Part shown: positions 12,945 through 26,483 of the stretch, piece by piece
How positions within the stretch are numbered: position 1 is the stretch's first letter
Layout of the letters: every line of letters starts with the position of its first letter
NCBI GenBank assembly: GCA_018398765.1
Contig: JAHBMJ010004061.1
Location: 102,941 to 153,272, forward strand
DNA: 50,332 nucleotides
Source of the DNA: Chromera velia
Lineage: Eukaryota > Sar > Chromeraceae
Direction: 5' to 3'
The notes under the pieces: model-generated
Databases searched by the model: none
What the model was told of the DNA's origin: nothing
What the model saw: the letters and a program-made list of their open reading frames with translations, nothing else
Made by a program: the position numbers and the translations under genes

Positions 12945-15900
12945 TCCATGCATTCATTATCGAGGCCTCCGTTCACAAAGTGAAACTTTGCAAGAACAAC
13001 AAAAAGTGGATTTCCAATCTTGAAAAAAACGGTTTGTTTCTATCAACGCGCATGGATGGCTGATTGTTTGCGAGGACGTGGCTGGCTACCCGAGTCCAAA
13101 CGCCGACTATTTTTTCCCTTGCTTCTTTCGTGCAGCTGTCAGTTGCGATGAGACAACGGATCCTGAGCCGAACAATCTGACTGCACAGATGGTCAGAACC
13201 ACCACCGGACAGTCAGGCGTCACTCTCCAGACAGCTGCCTTCCGATACACATGTAACGCTGGATGGGAGCTCAGCGATGTGCGGCACACACAGTCCTACT
13301 CGGACATCACCTTCACCTGCACAGGGGACGCTTACAACTCCTCAAAGTGGTCGCACTCGTTGCCTCACTGCATAAGTACGTCTGTCGAACGACAAGTTAA
13401 AGCATAAGATTCTAAGACTAATAGATCCGGGAGGATTACCGTTCCTTTTTTCTTTTTCAAACTTCACATGTTCCACTATTTGGTGTTATACAATCAATCT
13501 TGCATGCGGATGCATATTATCCGCACTTCCCCTCTTTTTCATTTCCGCACCCTTCTGTTGTGCTGTTCCATGCCCGCAGTTTCCTATTGCGATGCCGAGA
13601 ACGACCCTGAACCAAACGCTCTGAATCCTTTTCTCATTCGGAATACAACGGGGAACGGTACCACGGGTGACGTCATTTCACTGGAGTTCAGGTGTGAGTG
13701 GGGATACGAAATGGACCAGTACCCTCCTCCTCAGGAGTCTGTGTGGTTCCAGTTCAACTGCACTCCAAACGGATATGCAGACTCAACATGGCAAAACGCT
13801 TCGGTCTCTCTCCCAACTTGCTCTCGTCAGTAGACACGACTCATGCAGACGGAACGTCGTTCCCCACTGCTTTGCCTGTTTTGGCGATCGACCTGTACGT
13901 ATGTCGTGTGCTGGATCGAGTCTGAATTCCTTTGCCGCAGAAACGCATGAAAAGAAAAAGCAGCCGTCGTAGAAGCGATGTCTTTTTAGTTGCAACTGGC
14001 TGAAACCTTCCTTGAAAGCCTGAAACTGGCTCTGAAAAATCTAACACCTTTCAGATTTTGTGTACACATCTTCCACTGAATCAACCCGCCACCCTCTCAT
14101 CTTGAATTGAACTGTCTACACCCTGTCTCTCTCTTTGCCCCTTCGCTTCATCCGTCTTCTCACTTCCTGGTTGCATTGGAGAATGATTAGCTGAAACAAA
14201 ATCACTGAAGAATGAATGAATGAAGGAAACCAAAGAATTGCATGACTGCAGCCCTGGGATGCAACGAAGCTACAGATCCGAGACCGAACAACCTGCCTGC
14301 CCAGACGATCAGAATGGACTCTGGACAGGTCGGAAACACCTCTGACCTCGCCAACTTCACCTACTCATGCAATGACGGCTACAAACTGGAAAACGTGCCG
14401 TGGCCTGGATCGTCAAATCAGACGAATACGCTCAACTGCACAGGACTCTCGCAATTGATTGTGCAGTGGGAGGGCGACAATCCTCCCAACTGTCCCCGTT
14501 AGTCTGCTTTATGTTCGTGTAGGATAATTCGATGCTTTGCCTTCCCATCCCTAATTTTCCCTTCACGGCAACCGACAAGCTCTCTGAAAGTCACCAGGAA
14601 GTGATGGAAAAATATCACAGCTCATCAAAGCCAGACAAAGGGATCGGACGTTTCTTGACTCTACGACAGTAGAGTGGTTCTATACTTGCGTCACATCTCA
14701 TATTGATATCTCTCTGAAAACGGTGTACGTTTCCGCAGGACAGATGTCCAACCTCCCTAATAGAAAGCAAACTTAGGCGACAAAAGGATTCCGTTTTCTC
14801 ACGTACAAGGGAAGAATCTTCCCAATTGCCTAGAGCCACAAACTCTCTTCCACTTCTTTCTCTCCGAGCCCCGCACCTCTCCGGCTCTTCTGCAATCTCA
14901 CGCATGTATGCCCTGCCCCTCTCTATCATTTTCCTTCCCTCTTTGCAGCCGTCTTATGCGACGAAGCTAACGACCCAGAGCCGAACACCCTGAACACCCC
15001 CCAGCTGATTCGGTATCCCGGAGACACCCCCCCGGGAAACACGACTCAGGTCCAGCAGTTCAAGTACACCTGCAACGACGGCTATCAGCTCACTGGAGTG
15101 GCCTGGCCAGGAGACGACCACGAGAACACGACGTTCACCTGCACTGCGAACTCATACGCGAACTCCACGTGGCAGACCACGGACCCGGTGCCTTACTCCA
15201 CCTGTTACGGTCCGTCTAAAAGAGAGGAAAAGCGCACATGTGAAGACAGACAGACAGAAAGCTAGATAGAGAGATAGATAGAAAGAAATCAAGAGAGAAC
15301 AAAAGGGTGAAGGGAAAGATTGCACCCTGCAAAGTTCCGAGACATCATCCTCAGAAATCTTGCGGAGGGGGTTCAGTCAATCAGCCCATCGATGATCACA
15401 TAAGTAGAACCACTCGGGAACAGCTACGCATTTGGCATTCCTTCACAAAGAGTCATCCTTCAGAAGTCAATCTCTATTTCATGTCTCTCTGTCTTATGTG
15501 GCACCCTTATCTTCGACACACTTTCTGAACCCCTCATGTCGTTTCTCTCGCCTGCGTTTCTTTTCTTCCTGCAGCCGTCAATTGCAGCGAGGCGAACGAT
15601 CCCGAACCTAACGACCCCCTGACAGGGACTCAAGTCATCAGAGTTGACCTGTCGCCACCGACAGGAGTGACGTTGGACGTGGCCACATTCAATTATTCCT
15701 GCAATGCCGGGTACAAACTGGATGGCATTGCATGGCCTGGCAATCATTTTGAGGAAGTCATCTGGAACTGCACGGCGGTCTCCTACGCCAACTCTACTTG
15801 GCAACAAAACAATATCCCGTTTCCAACGTGCTCACGTGAGTTTCAATTTAAGTGTGCGCTCTTCCTTCTGTACTTCTGCCTTACTTTACGTCCTCTTCAA

Positions 15901-18900
15901 TCTTCTATCTTTTCTTTCTCTGCCCTTCTTTTCTCTTCTGTTCTTTCTGCCTTCTCAGTGTCAGAAAAGTTTGGGTGCCGCAACAATGCGAAACAAAAGT
16001 GAATTGCTGGCAAGGTCACAACTGTACGTTCCCTCTCGTGTTGACGATATTTGCCCCCCGAACCATCCGAAAAGGTTGAGGTAGAACAACGATGCAATTC
16101 AGTCTGCATGTGGCTTCTCGATTACGATCCAGCTCAACTTCCAAAAAGCATTTTTGGCTCATCCGTGAATGGTTGTCTTTGTGTGCAGCTGTGCCTTGCA
16201 TGGAGGGGATCGATGTTGAGCCGAATAATCTGACATACCAGGTGATTCGACAGGACCCGGCACCGCCCGCAGGCGTTACAACGAACAATACCAATTTCCG
16301 ATACTCCTGTAACAACGGGTTCAAACTAGATGGCGTAGCGCTTCCTGCCACCTATGAGGACGTCTCATTCAACTGTGGGGCAGATGTGTATGGCAACTCC
16401 AGCTGGAAGGGAACTCCCTCCACCTGCTCAGGTCTGTGACATACTCTTGATACATCGGGATGTCATCTTGCTCTTTCTTTGCAAGTGTCTTAGTCTTGGT
16501 TTGTGCAGTCTGAGACTCTTCTCAATTTCCCCATCAATTCCTCTGCATTTTCTCTCTCACCTGCAGCTGTGTCATGCGATGAGGCGAACGACCCCGAACC
16601 CAACGACCGTCTTGCTGGGACTCAGGTGATTCGTGTGGACTTGTCACCACCGACAGGGGTGACGTTCGACCTGGCGACCTTCAACTACTCTTGCAATGCC
16701 GGGTACAAGCTTGACGGCATTGCCTGGCCAGGAGACCACTTCGAGGAGGTCGTGTGGAACTGCACTCCGAACTCCTACGCGAATTCCACGTGGCAGCAGA
16801 ATAACATTCCCTTCCCGACATGCTCACGTGAGTCATCGGAGTTCTCCCAAACATCTGTACGACCGAAACGCAGACGGGATCAAAGTTTGTTCGAGGCAAT
16901 AAAAAAAGTGAAGGACCCTAGGAAGGACCCCGATTCAAAACTTAGTATGGACACTGCCACTACCGGCAGCCAACAGATGGAATTTGGGTTAAAATGCCGA
17001 CTTGTCTGCATCTTTGGAATCAGGCTGCCTTTCGGGACTAAGACACTCTCCTTTTATAGTTTTGTCCGATAGAAACGCAAAGTAAAGCGTCGTCTTGGGT
17101 GACTTTTGTGGTTTTTTCCGGTCATGAGTGAGCATGTGTGGAAAAAGGCCTCAAAAACCTGCTTGGATATGCCCCTTCCTGTATTTCTGTGGTGCAGCTG
17201 TGCCTTGCATGGAGGGGATCGATACCCAGCCGAACACTCTGACATACCAGGTGATTCGACAGGACCCGTCCCCGCCCACAGGCGTCACAACGAATGATAC
17301 CAACTTCCGATACTCCTGTAACAACGGGTTCAAACTAGATGGCGTAGCGCTTCCTGCCACCTATGAGGACGTGTCATTCAACTGTGGGGCAGATGTGTAT
17401 GGGAACTCCAGCTGGAAGGGAACTCCCTCTACCTGCTCAGGTAGGCATCGTACCTTTCACAGAGGAGACATCGTTCGCGTGCTCCAAAAAAAAAGAAGAA
17501 AGCAGCTTTGTCGTTGCAGCTCGAAAGCCCTCTTTGCTCACCTCTCCACGTTTGTTCTCTCACCTGCAGCTGTGTCATGCGATGAGGCGAACGACCCCGA
17601 ACCCAACGACCGTCTTGCTGGGACTCAGGTGATTCGTGTGGACTTGTCACCACCGACAGGAGTGACGTTCGACCTGGCGACCTTCAACTACTCTTGCAAT
17701 GCCGGGTACAAGCTTGACGGCATTGCCTGGCCAGGAGACCACTTCGAGGAGGTCGTGTGGAACTGCACTCCGAACTCCTACGCGAATTCCACGTGGCAGC
17801 AGAATAACATTCCCTTTCCGACATGCTCACGTGAGTCGTTGCACTTTTTGTCAATGCAAGGTACGCATAAGTGGAGCCCAACGTATTGTGCTGCTTTGGC
17901 GTTTTTTGGTTTTAGGGGTATGTCCTTCTGTGACTGTCGCAAGTGAGGATATGCTGAGCGTGCATCGGAGAATCTGCTTTGATGTGCTGCTCCCTCTATT
18001 TTTGTGCTGCAGCGGTGCCTTGCATGGAGGGTATCGATTCCCAGCCGAATACTCTGACATACCAGGTGATTCGACAGGACCCGACACCACCCACAGGCGT
18101 TACTACGAATTCGAGTAACTTCCGTTTCTCCTGCAACGACGGATTCATTTTGGATGGCGTAGCACTCCCTGCCACCTACGAGGACATCTCATTCTCCTGC
18201 ACCGGAGACACGTACGGCAATTCCACTTGGAAGGGAACTCCATCAACGTGCTCAGGTCTGTCCAGGGGCAAGCTGAAGGTACCTGCAGCAGCGTCGGTGT
18301 TCCGGATCATTCTAATGTAAAATATTTCTTCTCTTCACGTCTATTATGCTGCTTTCCTCCTTTTCCCTATTCACACCTCTATCAATAATGTTGCTCATCT
18401 CAATTTGAATTTGCGTGTGCACGTGCCTCTGCAGCTGTCTATTGCAATGAGACAACGGACCCAGAGCCGAACGCACTGACCGCTGAGGTGATCAGAGTTG
18501 ATTTGGCCACACCTGTCGGGGTCACCTTTGACATCGTCACCTTCAACTACTCCTGTAACGCTGGGTATAAACTTGATGGAGTCGCCTGGCCAGGGGACCA
18601 CTTCAAAGAGGTTGCATGGAACTGCACAGGAAATCACTACGCCAACTCGACCTTCCAACAGGAAGCAGTGCCAACTTGTTCGGGTCAGTTAGTCGCCACC
18701 GTCCATGCTCTTTCTCTCTGCTCTGCTCTTCTCTGCACTTTGTACTTGTGCAAACCTTCGAGACTTGGTTAGAACCTCCAACGATGACTCTTCTCCAATG
18801 TTTCTCTGGCACCTAACGTACGACCTAAACTAGGGGAAGTTCGCTTCTGTTTTTCCCTCTACAGATCCCTTCGGGTCTCCAACGATGCTCTATCAATCTA

Positions 18901-21900
18901 CCTACCTAGCTGACGGGTGTCTGGCTCTAACCACTCCTGCTTTTTGCCTCTCCTTGCAAGATTAAGGGTGCGTGTGTGTGTCTGTATCGAAGCGCACATA
19001 TCCTTTTCTCTATGTAAAAGCACTTCTGCATCTGTGTTTATCTCACGTGAGCGTACACGACCACGACTGTATGTCCCCTGCAGCTGTCCCCTGCATGGAA
19101 GGAGTGGACCCAGAGCCAAACAACACGACAGACGTGGTGGACAGCAGAGACTTCAACAGGGCACAGCTACTCCGAATAGATCCAACGCCTCCTGTGGGGA
19201 CCACAACCCAGGATGCACAGTTCAGGTCAGTCAGTCACGGCTGCGTCGGTAGATCGGGACGCCCAGATGGGTTTTGGGGGCCTCGGGGAATGGAAAAGAT
19301 GAGGAAAGCACACGCATGGCTCATGCATTGGCTCAATCATGCATCTATGCACTGGAATACAGGCAGATCATGGTTTGAAGTAGACTTTCCATCTATTCGT
19401 CTGAAGGATGCTTTCTGTGTCGTGTCTATAAACGGATGTCAGATTATGCCATTCATTATATTTTGCCAGTATGTGCATGCTTCTACTATGACCCATGCTT
19501 TCCCTTTCGCCTTGCAGGTACTCATGCAAGCCCGGGTACACTCTGGACAACACGACGTTCGGAACTCTGTTCCTCGACGTCTGGTTCAACTGCACTGCAG
19601 ACACATACGGCAACTCATCCTGGAAGGGCACGCCTCCTACCTGCAGTCGTCAGTCCATCTTTCTGTCTTTGCGAAAAAAATATTCGTTCGAAGCGTGTCA
19701 CGGGGGACAGATCTTTCATACATGTTCATGTTCGTGTCCTGCAACGAGAATTTACGTCTGCATGAATGGCCTTTTTCGGCTGCTCCCCCCGCGATTCATA
19801 GGCCCTGGCCGATCCATGATTTTGTTAGAAGCTGAAGGGAGTAGGGGGTTCAGAGGAGAGGCAGGATGAGGGCCAAAGTTGATCGAACGCAGGTCCAGGA
19901 GAACGTAGAGCCCCCGCCCTGCATAGGGTGGTGGAAGGAACAGGGATGGTTGTATCAGGTCCGGGTTTGCAGCATGATGCTTCCGTAAACCTCTTGATTT
20001 GTTTGGCATCTGAGGCTGTGCTTTTGGCCTTTTTCGACCCATTTTGGACCCGTTCTTCCTCTCCGAATGAAAGACAGCGTCTCTACCCGCTTGAACGCTT
20101 TCTGGCTTCCTTTTGGTTGTCTGCAGCTGTGCCGTGCAACGGATTCAATGACACTGCTCCCAATAACGTCACTGCCCAAGTGATAAGGACAGACCTCGAC
20201 GGTCTTGGACCCCCTTTCGGTCGAACGCTGGACACAGGAAACTTCGAATACTCCTGCAACGCTGGGTACAAATTGGACGGGGTTGCGTGGCCGGGTTCCA
20301 ATGTGACCACCTCCGTGTTCACCTGCACAGCGCAACCCGACGGGAACTCTTCGTGGATAGGAACGCCACCGACATGCTCGGGTGAGGCTGCATGCATGGA
20401 GACGGTCGTCAGGGAGACGGGCAAAAAGCAGCCTGAGGCCCGCATGCATGCATGGAGACGGTCGTCAGGGAGACGGGCAAAAAGCAGGCCCGCATGCATG
20501 CATGGAGACGGGGAGATGGGCAGACAGGGAGATGAAGAGAAGGGAGGCAGGAAGGCAGGTGGGCAGGCAAGCACGCAGGCAGACAGAGAGACAAACAGAC
20601 AGACAGACAGACAGACGGACAAGCTGACAAACAGAGAGACCGACAGACAGATGGACAATGAGGCAGTGTCGCGGACAGTTGGGCACAAATGCACTCAGCA
20701 AGAGACCGTCCATATCTCCACACACTCTTAGGCGCATGTGATCCGATTTACTGACAGACGTTCGGGGCCGTTCCATTTTGATGTGCAGCTGTACCGTGTA
20801 TGGAAGGAATAGACTTGGAGCCGAACACACTCCCGAACGAAGTTGTTCGTGCCGACCCCTCTCCCCCCGTCGGCAACACCACAACGCTGGCGAACTTCAC
20901 GTACACCTGCAACAACGGATTCCAGCTGGACCTTGTGCCTAACAGCGCGATCCACACAGTTGAGATGGAATTCAATTGCAGTGGCGACTCTTATGGGAAC
21001 AGTTCTTGGAAGGGGTCACCACCTACCTGCTTTGGTGAGTCGGTTGTTGATTGCTTTGGGGCAGACGCGTCGATGGACTCAGCTGGGCGCGCCTTGACGT
21101 GGGATCGAGGTTGTTTTTTGAACACTTTGCTTCGCTTTAAGTGAAAGTGGATCCCTTCTTTCACTCTCGCACTGACCTCCTTTCTCTACCTTCTCCTGAA
21201 CTCTTTAGATCCGTACAGGTCTTAATTCTCTTGTTCTGGGCGCTGTTGATCTTTTTTTGTCCCCGTGACCCTTCTTTCTGTCTCTTCCTTACCTCTGTGG
21301 CAGCCGTCTCATGCGACGAAGCGACGGATCCAGAGCCGAACGTCCTCAACAGCCAGTTGATCAGAAGAAGCAGACCCCTGGGGGTAACCCATGAGACGAA
21401 TGTGTTCCGGTCAGTTTATCTGCCTGTCTGTCCCTCTGAATGAGTTCCTGCCTGTGCATGCGTGGACGGACAGCTGTATAGGTCAGTGACTCGGCTGTCT
21501 TGCATTTGCGAAATATTTCTTCGGCAGATTTGCAGCGAAATCATTCCAATCTTGATTGCTTACAGATATTCCTGTAACAACGGATACAAAATCGTGGGAG
21601 AGGCGTGGCCAGGAAACGACTTCATAGACAAGGACTTCAACTGCACAGGGAATGCCTACGCAAACGCAACCTGGAAGGGCACCACACCCTACTGCGAGAG
21701 TGAGTGGGAAATTCTTCTTCTCTTGGTCTTTGCAAAAACGAATCATTTTTCCCTATGGGAGTCTTAGCTTCTTTACTATGTATGGGACTCTTTTGAACGA
21801 GTCGATGAAGGTTCACCTGTGAGGCTCCACGCTTTTCTTTCTGTTTAAGCACGAATTATGCATACGTGTTGTTTTGGGCTCAACAAAATGATACTTCCGT

Positions 21901-24900
21901 TCAACTCGTCCGTTGACAGACCCAGAGAGCAAAAAATGACGAGTCTTTCCGCTTTGAACAACTTTGTTGACCTTCTCGCAGCCGTACAGTGCGACCAGGC
22001 CACCGACACAGATCCGAACAACATCAACGCTTACGTCACACGCTTGAACACTGCCATTTACGGAAATACGTCAGACACGGGCGTGTTCAATTACACCTGC
22101 GTGAATGGGTACTACTTCAGTGGGTATGCTACGACCGTGACATACCTCGAGTACACTTTCACCTGCACAGCGTACTCGTATGCAACTTCTTATTGGACGG
22201 GAACGGCACCCACTTGCATCGGTCAGTGCAGTGTCCCCTTGGTTGTTCCTGCTTCCATTATTTTCCCTGCCCTGCTCTTTCTTGCTTCTTTGTCTGTTTG
22301 CTCCTTTGATTTTTTGCTCGTGCTGGGGCAGCTAAAATTTGCCTCTCGCTTGCTGTGTGGCTGTCCGTACTTTGAAAAACAAGATATGAACCAGTCAATA
22401 GTAACTGTGCTTTCTGATCATACGTGCAGCTGCGTCATGCGAGCTGATCACGTCTCCCCAGTTGAACACGCTGAGCTCCCAGGTGACCAGAACCTCCAGG
22501 GACCCTCTTGGCACAACGGGTGTGAACACTGCTGTGTATTTCTCATGTGAATTCGGGTTCGTGTGTGAAGGGATGCCGCGGTATTTTATTTTCTTTTCTT
22601 CTATCTGCTAGTACTACTTCCCTCTTGCTTCTTTTGTCCCTTAAGTCCCAATATCCCTGCAGGTTTTTCGATATTGGGTCACAGCACTTACTTCCGCTGC
22701 TAGGTATTTTCCCGCAATGCGTCTCACCCTCTCTGGTTGATTGCGCTTTGCCGTCTGTCTCTCAATCTCTCTCTCTCTCATCCTCTGTCGAGTGTTGTCT
22801 GACCCATGGTTCTCTGCTGTACAACTACTGAGAGACTTTCTTTTTGCCTTTTCTTCTCCCAGCATCCCTCTCCACTCCCATGCTTATGAACATCCTCCGA
22901 CCCATGCAACCTCTTGCATGCATCCATGCATGGATGATGCAGATACCAGTTGATCGACCCCAACACAAATGTCGCCATCGATCCGACCACCGCCGTGCTC
23001 TACGTCAGCATCTTCACATGCAATGCCCAGACATTCGGGTCCTCTGCGTGGGAGGGCACCAGTCCTACTTGCTTTGGTGGGTCAGTCGGATGTAATTGAT
23101 CCTTGAAACAAAGAACTTGCATTCGACAGACTTGTCGTCACCTAACCGAGGCCATCATACCGTCCTGCCGTGAGTGCGATGTGAGTTCGAGGGAAAATGC
23201 AAAGATCCCCCCTTTTCCCCTCTCAACAACTATCAAAATGCTCTTCACTTGCCAACACTCAAAATACTTTTCCCAGACCAAGAGAAGTTGATCTCCTTCA
23301 CTGCGCTCTCTGAATGCATTGAATTTCTTGTTGGCAGCTGTCGAATGCGCTGCAACAACGGTCTCCAACGCGAACAAGGCCCTGGCAGTGAACACAACAG
23401 GGGCCACGGAGGACCTCCAATTCACGTGCAGCGCCGGGTACAAAATTTCGGGTCTCCCTTTCGACAGCAGTCAGCCAAGTGTGAACACTACCCAAACTGA
23501 GACCTGGGCATGCACAGGTCTCGACTACGCTGTCTCAGCATGGAGAGGAACGGAGCCCACCTGTGAGAAGGCGACCTGCTCTGGAAGCGTGGCAGGGCTA
23601 AACAACGCGACCACAAGCACATCCGTACCGACGGGGGAGACGGCAGACTCCGGAAGCGCGACGTTCTCCTGCCTGACTGGGTATCATTTCAATGGTCTTC
23701 TGACGACCGTCCGGACGTTCACGACAACTGTCGGATGCACAGCCGTGTCATACGGAGTCTCTGAGTGGCAGGTCTCAGGATTCCTTCCTACCTGCATCTG
23801 TCAGTGAGTCCTCCTTTTATGTGTGGAAACAAATGTGAGAGATGGGAAGCAATCCTTGTGAATATCGGCTTGTTAGGATCAGTTCTTGTCTGTGTGAAAG
23901 TCCCTCGCAAATTGGAAAGGTCATTTGTCCTCCTCCGGACGTGCTTCTGCTGTACCTACAGTTCCGTTCTGGTTTATCTTTGCTGCTGCACACGGCCCTT
24001 TTTCCGCGTGAATTGTTGCAGTGACGACTGCAGACAACGCCATCAGCTCTCTCAGCGACCTTTCAAGCTTCATCAACCTCGAGGATACAAGGGCATCGTT
24101 GGAAACTCTCTCTTCTCTGACAAATGCTCTGAGTGGCTCGTCAGGAACTGGAAACACAACGGTTGAAGCTGCTCTGACAAGCCTTTTGCAGACAACGGCA
24201 AATGTCAGGCAGAAAACAGCTTTTCTTTTTTTTTGTATCTATACACAGACGCGTCTTGCTTCTGTACCTGCCGTCCACGTTTCTCGATCAGCATCGATAC
24301 CCTGAGACTTTTGTGTTTTCTGCGTGAAGCCGCCAACCACAGCAAGAAATCGTGCTATGACTTTTGAGTTCTCCTGTCACTCTTTTTCACAGAACAAAAA
24401 GGAGAAGATCGCAGAAAACGGGAGTTCCCCGTACTCGGACACGTCAGATGCTTCGTCTGCATTTCTGCGTTGTTGGACACTCGTTTTCTGAATCGCTTGT
24501 ACTGTGAACATCCCCCCCTTTCTGCCCCCTTGTTCACACTCAGGTGCTCGGGGAAGTCTCATACGACAACGCAGATTCGTATGGAACTCCGGAGCTAACA
24601 GACGACTTCGCAATCCAAGCAGGGATCTTCTCTACTGCCACGACCTTGGCGGAGGAGACAAACTCCATGACTGACGACTTCATCGATACGGTCGGTCGGC
24701 TCTCCCCCTTACAAACAATGTCATCCCTTCGCCATCTGATACGTGCACAGACGCATGCGCACTTTGCACCCGAGCTCTCCTCCCATTGAGCGCGTTGAAC
24801 AGCGTCAGAAAAAGGCACCGGGTGTTCTTTCAGTGGACATCGGGAATGCAAAATCCTGTGGCTGATGTAGCATCATAGTGGCGGGCGACTTCGGACGAAT

Positions 24901-25450
24901 AATTATGTTTGCTTCAACAACGGGATGCGGTAAATTGATGAGCCGCAGCAGTTAGAGTCTAGTCACATTGGAAATTTTAAACCGCTATCGTTTTTTCTTT
25001 TTGCTTCGACCAAAGTGTCTCTGACCACAACACAATCTCTGCAGGCAATGTCTGCCCAAACGCAAAGCGCAGTCGGCTTTGTAAAAACTGGAATCGACTT
25101 TCTGTACAGCAACAAAGACACAGCCTCAAGGGCGAGCTTGACCAACGAGACTCTGTACCAGGAAGCTCTCTCGACTGTCACCACGATGCTCTTGACGGTT
25201 GATACGTTGGCGGTCAGTCTTTTTCTCTCTCTTTTTCTCTCTCTCAGATACGTTGGCGGTCAGTCTTTTTCTCTCTCTTTTTCTCTCTCTCAGATACGTT
25301 GGCGGTCAGTCTTTTTCTCTCTCTTTTTCTCTCTTTCAGATACGTTGGCGGTCAGTCTGCACACACAAATACGCATAGGTAGAAATGAAAACGAACGAAT
25401 GACTGCGCTGAACGAAGATATAAGAGAGAGGTGCTTGCTTACACCCGCTC

Positions 25451-25517
<67 letters not shown>

Positions 25518-26449
25518 CTGTCTATCTCACTCGCCGCCTTTTTCTGCGTCCACGGGTGTTCATGCGTGTATTCATCCTTCTCCTGCTCCATTTTTTTTAC
25601 TACGGTTCCTTAATTTTTTGTCCTGATGAACATATCACTTGCGACCTGACTGATTTACTGACTGACCGACTGACTGCCTGAGACTTCATGAATGGTGACG
25701 CCTGCAGGACAACATGGGCAGCCTCGCGATCGATGACGCAAGCATCGATCCCGATGGAGACCTTACCACTGCACAGAAAAGTGTTAAGAAGGCTCGCCGA
25801 GTGCTATTTCAAGAGCAAAAAAACGCAATCTACGATGTGATGGGTATGTTCGTGCGTCATTGATCTTTTGTCATTTTCCATCCACCTCTTTAACGTTTTG
25901 AGTAGGCATACTCATTCCAGGGTTCACAGCACGTAATTTTTCTCGCAATCAAATAGGTCCCTTTTTTGTCTGTCAATGCATAATTTCGGGATCCACCGTT
26001 TCCGGTATCGGTCAAACTTGGTGAGTGAGGCCCGTGTGAGCGCGTCCAATTCAGTCACCGGCTTCCTTGTTTATTCGTTCTTTCTTGCTGCTAATCGAAA
26101 CTTCAAATGATTGTCGATTGTCGGGCCCACTGCTTCTCATTCACTCTTTCCTGTTGAGACTCTGCCTGGCCAAACGTGAATGATTTACTTGACGCTTTCA
26201 GGTGACTACCTGTCCTACTATTCTGCGGTCGACGAGATGTCGTCAATTTCCCTTCCCAAATCGTCGGCAGTGATCAGCGTGGTGAAAAGATCTGTGACTG
26301 ATGCGAACCCCAAAATCGAGACCGGGAGACAAACTTTGACGTTCTCCAAAGCTGACACCTCTGCAATTACTTCAGGTAGGTCCAGAAGTCGCCTACTTCT
26401 CCTTCTCTGTCTCTCTCTATGTATCTGTGTATCGGTCTGCCTCTAGATC

Positions 26450-26483
<34 letters not shown>

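Noticed and set aside
6047-23799. CRISPR-like or tandem satellite array
   Set aside because: The regular repeats are protein-coding sushi exons with splice sites and variable introns.
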